DNA of 6,795 nt from Sphingobacteriaceae bacterium (GTDB taxonomy: Bacteria; Bacteroidota; Bacteroidia; Sphingobacteriales; Sphingobacteriaceae). Position 1 is the stretch's first letter, and the number at the start of each line of letters is the position of its first letter. Positions 1-5,051 of this stretch are shown here, piece after piece. Under the pieces are notes generated by a model. It made no database searches, was not told where the DNA came from, and saw only the letters and a program-made list of their open reading frames with translations. The translations under genes and the position numbers were made by a program. Where the stretch lies: NCBI GenBank assembly GCA_947478315.1, contig CANJWF010000067.1:1-6795 (forward strand), read 5' to 3'.

Positions 1-2
1 AA

Positions 3-53
3 ACGGTTATGAATGTTGGGTGCTGTTGCATTTCGCAAGGCACAGCGGAATAG
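3..53 (+). CDS. C-terminal end of an unidentified plus-strand gene (partial)
   Basis: The frame beginning at base 3 is open from the window edge and encodes TVMNVGCCCISQGTAE before a TAG stop at 51-53. The main support is position: the stop lies five bases before a strong hairpin followed by six Ts, which is where a terminator for this gene should be. The run of three cysteines is the only notable sequence character, and I do not recognise the family. Another plus-strand frame is open from base 2 to a TAA at 149-151, but it reads straight through the hairpin, so I prefer the shorter end. The gene would be convergent with murF-alr. With 16 codons visible, the coding call is tentative. Confidence 0.4.
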   Translation, partial: TVMNVGCCCISQGTAE

Positions 54-58
54 GTTTT

Positions 59-104
59 TCTGCAAGATTTCTACGTGTTTTATCCAAAATCTTGCAGATT
101 TTTT
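59..104 (+). terminator. Rho-independent-type terminator hairpin with T-run
   Basis: TCTGCAAGATTT (59-70) is perfectly complementary to AAATCTTGCAGA (87-98), giving a 12-bp stem with a 16-base loop (71-86). Six Ts (99-104) follow directly on the plus strand. On the minus strand the stem is followed by As on the RNA-relevant side instead of Ts, so the element should work mainly for plus-strand transcription. It fits as the terminator of the partial gene ending at 53, and it may also keep that transcript from running into the convergent murF-alr gene. Confidence 0.75.
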
Positions 105-153
105 ACCAAATTTTCAATTTAATAACCTGCAATATAGATTGTTAAGTACTTTT

Positions 154-181
154 TGAGGACTGACTATTTAGTTGGTCCTCA
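154..181 (+). other. Second hairpin between convergent genes
   Basis: GAGGACTGACT (155-165) pairs with AGTTGGTCCTC (170-180) around a four-base ATTT loop, and an extra T-A pair at 154/181 can close the base. As plus-strand RNA the arms pair continuously, with two adjacent G-U wobbles. As minus-strand RNA those two positions become C-A mismatches. The structure is therefore better formed in plus-strand RNA. It has no downstream T-run on either strand, so it is not a standard intrinsic terminator. It could be an RNA 3'-end stabiliser, a small-RNA element or a decayed repeat; the sequence does not decide. Confidence 0.45.
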
Positions 182-266
182 TTGCTCCATTGGCGATTTT
201 GTTTTCCAATGCTACGAATTTAGCAAATAGGATATTATAATATTGTTCGTTAGTGTTTGTTGACAT
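168..266 (-). CDS. Doubtful 32-residue small ORF downstream of murF-alr
   Basis: An ATG (264-266) begins 27 bases after the murF-alr stop on the same strand and opens a 32-codon frame that starts MSTNTNEQYYNIL, continues with an amphipathic stretch (FAKFVALENKIANG) and stops at 168-170. The leader before the ATG is A-rich (AAAAAAATTAAATAA), as is common before Bacteroidota genes, which lack Shine-Dalgarno sites. There is no signal peptide or membrane segment, and I recognise no family. The stop codon lies in the loop and arm edge of the 154-181 hairpin. It could be a real small protein, the head of a decayed gene, or a chance frame in AT-rich DNA. Confidence 0.22.
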   Translation of the reverse strand: MSTNTNEQYYNILFAKFVALENKIANGAMRTN

Positions 267-293
267 CAGTTTATTTAATTTTTTTGGTTGAAT

Positions 294-2768
294 TTACATA
301 TCGTAATGATATATTCTCTTTACGCGTTGTGATATGTTGGTGAGTATTTCGTACGGTATGGTATGAAGCCATGATGCGATTGTTTCGACTTTTAGTATAT
401 CGTTAAAAACTACTACGGTGTCGCCTTCTTTGGCTTCAGGAATGTGTGTTATGTCTATCATACACATATCCATGCAGATATTGCCTACGGTTGGTGCTTT
501 TTTGTTATTGACTAACATGTGGCCTACTCCATTTCCTAACTGTCGGAGGTATCCGTCTGCATAGCCTATTTTAACGGTTGCAATTTTTCCTCCTTTAGGC
601 ATTGTTCCGCTTCGGCTGTAGCCTACGCTTTGGTTGGGTGCTATGGTTTTAATTTGTGCAATGGTGGTGCTTAGGGATGCGACGTTTTGTAGGGGAGCGT
701 TATTATTTATGCTTGTATCTATTCCGTAGAGTCCTATACCTAGACGTACCATATCGAAATGGGCTTGTGGCCAACGTGATATACCTGATGTGTTGCAAAT
801 ATGTTTTATGAATGTATATCCCAATGCTTGTTGTAATTGTTGGGTGAATGTTTTGAAAAGGTCTATTTGTTTGGCGGTAAAGTCATCGTGATTGTTGGCG
901 TCACTACCTACTAGATGGGATAAAACGGATTGTATTTTTATGGAAGAATGGATATTTGCATGTTGTATAAGTTCTTGTATGTCTTGTGTTTCGAATCCTA
1001 AACGTTTCATCCCTGTATCTAATTTTAAATGAATGGGATAATTTTTTACGTTTTTTGCCTGTGTATATTGGGTAAAGGAATTTAAGATGGAGAAAGTGTA
1101 AAGTTGAGGTTCTAGGTGATATTTTAACAAACTTTCGAAACTGTTTTCATCGGGATTCATTACCATAATGGGTAATTGTATACCTGCTTGGCGTAGGGCA
1201 ATTCCTTCGTCTGCGTAAGCAACGGCTAGGTAATCTACTTTGTGGTATTGAAGCAAGTTGGCAATTTCATAACTTCCACTACCGTATGAAAATGCTTTTA
1301 CCATTGCCATTGTTTTGATATTTGGGGCGAGTTGTTTTCTGTAATGGCGTAAATTATGGGCAATTGCGTTGAGGTTAATGCTTAAGATGGTTTGGTGAAT
1401 TTTTTGGGTTAGTTTTTTGCTTATCTGTTCGAATTCGAATTCTCGAGCACCTTTAATGAGTATGCTTTTGTCGTGTAATTGTAGGTTGTGGATGTTGTTA
1501 ATAAGTTCGTTGGTGGTATTAAAAAAATGAGTTTCTATGCCCCAATTGAATTGATTTTTTTGTGCTTTTAATTGTGGTCCTACGCCGATGAGTTGATTTA
1601 TTTTTTTATTTTTTAGTAGATAGGCTACTTCGTTATACAGGTGTTGTGGTTCTTCTCCTGCTTGTTTTATGTCGGATAGTATGACGGTTCGTTTGGGGTG
1701 TTGGTTTTGTTGAAGTAAAAAATTTAATGCAATGGAAAGTGATACCAAATCGCAACTGTAGGAGTCGTCTATGATGGAGCAATTGTTTATCCCATTTTTT
1801 AGTTCTAGACGCATTTCTATTGGGCTAAGCAGTTTAATGCGTTCGGCAATGATTTTTTGTTCGTACCCTAAGAAAAGTAGCGTTGACCAACAAATGATTG
1901 CGTTTTCGATAGATGCGTCATCGTTAAAAGGTATTTCTATATTGATGGATTGGTTGTGGTAAATAGCTTGTATGATGGTGTATGATGGTTGTGTGGTGTT
2001 AACTTCTTGTATAAATAAATCGCACTGTTTGTTTTTGAAACTCCAAGTAAATTGCCGTTTGTTTTTGGGGATATTACTGTGTGGAATGTAATCTGGCGAG
2101 TAGATGAGTGTATGTGTGCGTGTGAATAGTTTTATTTTTTCAATTATCTTTTGTTGTTGATTTTCGAAACCTTCATCGTGGGCTACTTTTAGGTTTGTGA
2201 GAATTCCTATTGATGGTTGTATGATTTGTTCTAAGGTATCCATTTCGTCGATTTGCGAAATGCCTGCTTCAAATATGCCTAGTTGATGTTCAGATTTTAT
2301 TTGCCAAACAGATAGGGGAACGCCTATTTGTGAATTGTAGCTTTTCGGACTACGTACGATATTGTATTCGGGGGTCAATAACTGATGTAACCATTCTTTG
2401 ACAATGGTTTTCCCGTTACTTCCCGTGATGCCGATAACAGGAATGTTGAATTGTTCTCTATGTTTTGCGGAGAGTTTCTGTAAAGTTTCTAAAACATTAT
2501 CGACTTTAAAAAAATTGGCATCGTGCCAATGCTCCCAATGTGTACGCCATTCGTTAACTACAAAATTACGTACATCGTTTTGATAGGCGTTATCTATATA
2601 GTTATGCCCATTCTCGTTACCGTTTAATGCAAAAAATAACGTTTTTGTAGGATTAATAATGCTACGGGTATCGAACGATAGGGTGGTGATATGGGTTGTT
2701 GGGCAGTGAATATGTGCTAATGGTTGTTGTAATAGGGTTGCAATTTCTTGAATAGAATAAGCTGCCAT
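294..2768 (-). CDS. murF-alr: Bifunctional UDP-MurNAc-tripeptide:D-Ala-D-Ala ligase / alanine racemase (MurF-Alr fusion)
   Basis: This 824-residue cytoplasmic enzyme joins two cell-wall steps. Residues 1 to about 455 are a full-length Mur ligase of the MurF type: a substrate domain, the ATP P-loop GITGSNGKT (113-121), the SPKSYNSQIGVP segment (140-151), the FEAGIS segment (166-171), TNLKVAHDEGF (191-201) and the C-terminal ligase domain (IIDDSYSCD, 332-340; ILIKGAREFEFE, 436-447). Residues from about 460 to 824 are a complete fold-type III alanine racemase: PLP lysine K491 in MVKAFSYGSG, LKLDTGMKRLGF (581-592), HICNTSGIS (657-665), the catalytic-tyrosine segment VGYSR with Y717, IGYADGY and GNICMDM. 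The domains join with almost no linker. Such MurF-Alr fusions are characteristic of Bacteroidota, so this is not a local oddity. The first ATG gives the usual MurF N-terminus (YSIQEIATLL) and is kept as the start; no Shine-Dalgarno precedes it. One deviation is S338, where MurF proteins normally have Asn after the Tyr. The Alr key residues are intact. The gene lies 175 bases after gldB on the same strand and may be co-transcribed or use its own promoter. Confidence 0.96.
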   Translation of the reverse strand: MAAYSIQEIATLLQQPLAHIHCPTTHITTLSFDTRSIINPTKTLFFALNGNENGHNYIDNAYQNDVRNFVVNEWRTHWEHWHDANFFKVDNVLETLQKLSAKHREQFNIPVIGITGSNGKTIVKEWLHQLLTPEYNIVRSPKSYNSQIGVPLSVWQIKSEHQLGIFEAGISQIDEMDTLEQIIQPSIGILTNLKVAHDEGFENQQQKIIEKIKLFTRTHTLIYSPDYIPHSNIPKNKRQFTWSFKNKQCDLFIQEVNTTQPSYTIIQAIYHNQSINIEIPFNDDASIENAIICWSTLLFLGYEQKIIAERIKLLSPIEMRLELKNGINNCSIIDDSYSCDLVSLSIALNFLLQQNQHPKRTVILSDIKQAGEEPQHLYNEVAYLLKNKKINQLIGVGPQLKAQKNQFNWGIETHFFNTTNELINNIHNLQLHDKSILIKGAREFEFEQISKKLTQKIHQTILSINLNAIAHNLRHYRKQLAPNIKTMAMVKAFSYGSGSYEIANLLQYHKVDYLAVAYADEGIALRQAGIQLPIMVMNPDENSFESLLKYHLEPQLYTFSILNSFTQYTQAKNVKNYPIHLKLDTGMKRLGFETQDIQELIQHANIHSSIKIQSVLSHLVGSDANNHDDFTAKQIDLFKTFTQQLQQALGYTFIKHICNTSGISRWPQAHFDMVRLGIGLYGIDTSINNNAPLQNVASLSTTIAQIKTIAPNQSVGYSRSGTMPKGGKIATVKIGYADGYLRQLGNGVGHMLVNNKKAPTVGNICMDMCMIDITHIPEAKEGDTVVVFNDILKVETIASWLHTIPYEILTNISQRVKRIYHYDM

Positions 2769-2854
2769 TTTGTGAGGGTCATTAAAAATTTATCTTGAAG
2801 ATTCCCGATTTATCTGGGTTTGTTTTAAACCGTATTACGTCTCTTTTTGTTTTT

Positions 2855-2883
2855 TAAAGGTAGTGTTTTCAAATTTCTGCAAA
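2855..2883 (-). promoter_or_regulatory. Candidate promoter for murF-alr
   Basis: On the minus strand TTTG (from plus CAAA at 2880-2883) lies 17 bases upstream of TACCTTTA (plus 2855-2862). The second box differs from the Bacteroidota -7 consensus TAnnTTTG only at its last base, and the first matches the -33 TTTG, though the spacing is slightly short of the usual 19 or so. It would give a leader of roughly 80 bases before the murF-alr ATG. Read-through from gldB is an alternative, since I see no convincing terminator in the 175-base gap. Confidence 0.35.
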
Positions 2884-2943
2884 TACTTGCTTAGTGTCAA
2901 AAATCGGTTTATTCATCAAATTTTAATTTAGGTTCAAGACCGC

Positions 2944-4011
2944 TTATTTCGGTTTATAGTGTGCCTCGGTTAAAATTTTTTGGGCATCTAGGGTATTCAT
3001 TAGTTGCGGAAGTGTAAGTTGGGGATGTTCTTGGATGTATTTTCGTGCGATTTGCCATCCTATCCAACGTGCTAATTTAGGGGCTGATTCTTTCTTTTCT
3101 CCTAGTCCTGGAGTAAAGGGTGCTTCGTTGATGAATTTTTCAATTTTAAGCCAGTCGCTTTCGAAAAGTAAATTTTCGGAAATGAAATAACCCCAAATTT
3201 CGTTTTCGTGTTGTTCGCACCATTTGAGTTGTTGTTGGGTGTATCCAATTTTGAGTGTGTCTGGCGTGTTAGGTAGGATGGCGTCTAGTAAAACCATTAT
3301 TTTTCCGTGATAAATCATTTTGCTGAGTAGTGTTCTATCTTCATCTCGTTCGGGATATAAATCTTCTCGAGCAAATGCTTCAATTACTCGTGGTACTATA
3401 TTTTCTGGGGTAAATCTTTTAGAAATGTATAATGGTATTTGTGTAGTAAGGGCTTTATAATAATTGTTGTTTGCTCCTAAGAACAAGTCTAAACCTATGC
3501 CTATGTAGTTGTCGCCGATAGGTAGTTGTACTTCAAAACCTGAAAAATAGCTAATTACTCTGGGTAATTGAATATGTGGATAGTAATATTTGAGATGTTT
3601 AAATGCATCGTTAAGGTCGGTTTGTTGTTGATTGATAGTTGGATAGACTTTTTGTACTTCGTCTCGAACTTGTTGATAGGGTTTACCGCGTAATATTTTT
3701 TTAATATTTTGATAGTAATTGGTGTCGGAGGTTGAGCCTGCATTGATAATTTGTTCGATATAATCGGTGTAAAATTGTCCGTATTTAAGTTGTAATTGTT
3801 GTAATTGCTGCCCGATGTTTTCATTGGGTGTTAGGCTATTAAAGTCTTTATCGAAACGTTCTATTTTAATGTCGCTTTTAATGTCGCTAACGTCTATATC
3901 CCAGCGATTATGTTGTTTGCATCCGTGTAGTAGAGAAGTTGTAATTGCAAGGATTATCAATAATATTTTCCAAGAAAAATGATTGTTTAATGGTGTTTGT
4001 TTGTTGTTCAT
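2944..4011 (-). CDS. gldB: Gliding-motility-associated lipoprotein GldB
   Basis: This 355-residue protein has a lipoprotein signal peptide: a long n-region (residues 1-15), a hydrophobic core (ILLIILAITTSLL, 16-28) and a lipobox LHGC with the lipidated Cys at 31. His at -2 is uncommon but tolerated. The mature part matches what I know of GldB: SYFSGFEVQLP (154-164) then YIGIGLDLFLG (169-179), SKRFTPENIVPRVIEAF (197-213), MIYHGKIMVLLDAILP (232-247) and the strongly typical C-terminus LARWIGWQIARKYI (313-326) with DAQKILTEAHYKPK at the end. In Flavobacterium johnsoniae GldB is needed for gliding, and Gld lipoproteins are tied to the type IX secretion system; that role here is inferred. Its presence alone does not prove motility, as Gld homologues occur in non-gliding Bacteroidota. 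The segment 232-247 has no HExxH zinc motif, so no protease activity is suggested. The start ATG is followed directly by the signal peptide. It is divergent from the barrel gene, and no gldC is seen in the window. Confidence 0.9.
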   Translation of the reverse strand: MNNKQTPLNNHFSWKILLIILAITTSLLHGCKQHNRWDIDVSDIKSDIKIERFDKDFNSLTPNENIGQQLQQLQLKYGQFYTDYIEQIINAGSTSDTNYYQNIKKILRGKPYQQVRDEVQKVYPTINQQQTDLNDAFKHLKYYYPHIQLPRVISYFSGFEVQLPIGDNYIGIGLDLFLGANNNYYKALTTQIPLYISKRFTPENIVPRVIEAFAREDLYPERDEDRTLLSKMIYHGKIMVLLDAILPNTPDTLKIGYTQQQLKWCEQHENEIWGYFISENLLFESDWLKIEKFINEAPFTPGLGEKKESAPKLARWIGWQIARKYIQEHPQLTLPQLMNTLDAQKILTEAHYKPK

Positions 4012-4056
4012 AGTTTTTTATCTAGTTGTTACTTAGAGCCTGTTTAAAGGTTTCGA

Positions 4057-4064
4057 CAAAGTTA
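4057..4064 (-). promoter_or_regulatory. -7 element of candidate gldB promoter
   Basis: CAAAGTTA on the plus strand reads TAACTTTG on the minus strand, a perfect match to the Bacteroidota -7 consensus TAnnTTTG. It lies 45 bases upstream of the gldB ATG, implying a leader of about 40 bases. A matching -33 TTG is not clear; the nearest candidate is a TTA about 21 bases further upstream, so the call rests mainly on the -7 box and its position. Confidence 0.5.
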
Positions 4065-4157
4065 TTAGCCGAATTGGTTGCCTTGTAAGTAGAAATGATA
4101 GTTCTAAACGCTTCTGTGTAAAAATTCCCCGACACTCATGTATAGTTTCGCAGGTTT

Positions 4158-4195
4158 CATGCCTCTTTGTGTAGAGACGCTGCATGGCGGTTTTT
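4158..4195 (+). repeat. Fragment resembling a GTAGAGACGC dispersed palindromic repeat
   Basis: GTAGAGACGCTGCATGGCGG (4171-4190) looks like one arm and the centre of the palindromic family built on GTAGAGACG...CGTCTCTAC that I recall from Bacteroidota and cyanobacterial genomes. The expected second arm GCGTCTCTAC is missing, replaced by GGCGGTTTTT. An imperfect hairpin can also be drawn with CATGC (4158-4162) against GCATG (4182-4186) and CTCT (4163-4166) against AGAG (4173-4176), followed by five Ts (4191-4195). It lies between the divergent gldB and barrel promoters. Identity as a repeat rests on memory of the motif, since only one copy is in the window. Confidence 0.3.
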
Positions 4196-4202
4196 CTCCT
4201 AG

Positions 4203-4231
4203 TTCATGGATGAAAAAATTAGATACCTTTG
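4203..4231 (+). promoter_or_regulatory. Candidate promoter for the beta-barrel gene
   Basis: TACCTTTG (4224-4231) is a perfect match to the Bacteroidota -7 consensus TAnnTTTG. TTC at 4203-4205, 18 bases upstream, is a one-mismatch -33 TTG. Transcription would start near 4238 and give a leader of about 46 bases to the ATG at 4284, or about 100 bases if translation begins at the signal peptide itself. Together with the box at 4057-4064 it makes a divergent promoter pair for the two envelope genes. Confidence 0.55.
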
Positions 4232-4283
4232 GGGCTTATTTTTTGTGTTTTTTATTTATCACTCAATTTAAATACGTTTTGAT

Positions 4284-4970
4284 ATGCAATATTTTTTTAA
4301 CACGGGGTTTCCCTCAAGAAGGTTCTTTTGTGCAAGCGAAATTATAAAAAAGTTATTACTCGGGCTTGTGTTTTGTTGTTTGGCAGCGTATGTTGTTGCT
4401 GAAACGGACTCTAATAAAAAATTGCGTATTGGTTTAATTTTAGATCCTAATTTCGGATGGATTAGTTCCAATGAACAGAATGTGGAATCGGATGGTTCTA
4501 AAATGGGTTTTGCTTATGGGCTCACGGGGGATTATTATTTTGCTAAGAATTATGCATTTAGTTCGGGTTTAAGTTTAATCACCATTAATGGACAATTTGT
4601 TCAAAGGGATACGGTTACGGTTTTACATAATCAGTATTTACAAATTCCTCTCATGTTGCGTTTACGTGCTGAATTATCCTCTTTTGGAGTTTTTGCAAAT
4701 TTTGGCTTTACTACCGACTTTCGGCTATCGTCGTCTAAAGATGTGAATTCTCCTGTTGCAGCCAACAATGTAAGTAATCGTAATGCAAGTGGGGATATTT
4801 CTGTGTTTCGCGCAGGATTACTTATTGGGGGAGGATTAGAATATAATATTACCGATGATTTTACTTTATTCGGAGGGTTGATTTATAACAAGGGTTTGAC
4901 TACGATTTATAAAAACGACTTCAATTTAAAGAATAATTACTTGGCATTAAGATTGGGAGTTTTCTTTTGA
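4284..4970 (+). CDS. PorT-like outer-membrane beta-barrel protein
   Basis: The 228-residue product is an exported outer-membrane protein of the small PorT-like (OMP beta-barrel) kind. A signal peptide is visible as KKLLLGLVFCCLAAYVVA (22-39), with a likely cut after VVA39. The mature part alternates polar and hydrophobic residues in about eight strand-like stretches (roughly 46-55, 74-83, 92-100, 115-127, 134-145, 174-187, 192-203, 217-228), has the typical YLQIPLMLRLR segment (119-129) and ends in Phe-Phe, as expected for BAM-inserted barrels. The region 148-170 is likely a surface loop or turn. The start is uncertain: ATG 4284 adds about 20 residues with charged and aromatic residues ahead of the signal peptide, and the only start-like codons nearer are ATT (4341) and ATA (4344). 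A TAA sits in frame at 4269-4271. It is not established that this is PorT itself; only family-level assignment is supported. It is divergent from gldB and probably co-oriented with nadE for transcription. Confidence 0.82.
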   Translation: MQYFFNTGFPSRRFFCASEIIKKLLLGLVFCCLAAYVVAETDSNKKLRIGLILDPNFGWISSNEQNVESDGSKMGFAYGLTGDYYFAKNYAFSSGLSLITINGQFVQRDTVTVLHNQYLQIPLMLRLRAELSSFGVFANFGFTTDFRLSSSKDVNSPVAANNVSNRNASGDISVFRAGLLIGGGLEYNITDDFTLFGGLIYNKGLTTIYKNDFNLKNNYLALRLGVFF

Positions 4971-4998
4971 TTTGAACAATTTTCGGAGTTGTTAAAAA

Positions 4999-5027
4999 TT
5001 GAGAGCGATACAAAGTGTGTATAATTT
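4999..5027 (+). promoter_or_regulatory. Weak candidate promoter or AT palindrome before nadE
   Basis: TTG (4999-5001) is followed after 18 bases by TATAATTT (5020-5027), a partial match to TAnnTTTG. The second box overlaps a perfect 14-base palindrome ATAATTTAAATTAT (5021-5034). The 81-base gap also holds a 7-bp AT-rich hairpin, CAATTTT (4977-4983) with AAAATTG (4995-5001), without a T-run. nadE may therefore have its own promoter or be read through from the barrel gene. The AT-rich composition makes chance matches likely. Confidence 0.25.
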
Positions 5028-5051
5028 AAATTATTATTTTTCCTCATTTTC

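Noticed and set aside
294..2768. murF-alr fusion as a novel enzyme or an assembly artefact
   Set aside because: Both domains are complete and in frame, and MurF-Alr fusions are well known across Bacteroidota.
2827..2910. AAACCG (2827-2832) and CGGTTT (2905-2910) as a possible terminator for gldB
   Set aside because: The arms are only 6 bp and more than 70 bases apart, with no T-run at a sensible distance on the minus strand.
3277..3318. GldB as a possible zinc protease from similarity of its central helix to metallopeptidase-like folds
   Set aside because: The segment MIYHGKIMVLLDAILP has no HExxH motif, so catalytic activity is not supported.
3555..3824. 89-codon minus-strand frame inside gldB
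   Set aside because: It lies within gldB in another frame, and its Asn/Ile/Thr-rich product reflects base composition.
4033..4050. TTAGAGCCTGTTTAAAGG, reminiscent of an insertion-sequence terminal repeat
   Set aside because: No matching inverted copy, transposase fragment or target duplication is visible, and the stretch overlaps the gldB leader.
4138..4347. 69-codon plus-strand frame covering the gldB/barrel intergenic region and the barrel start
   Set aside because: It spans the promoter and repeat-like sequence, overlaps the barrel gene in another frame, and its product has no recognisable features.
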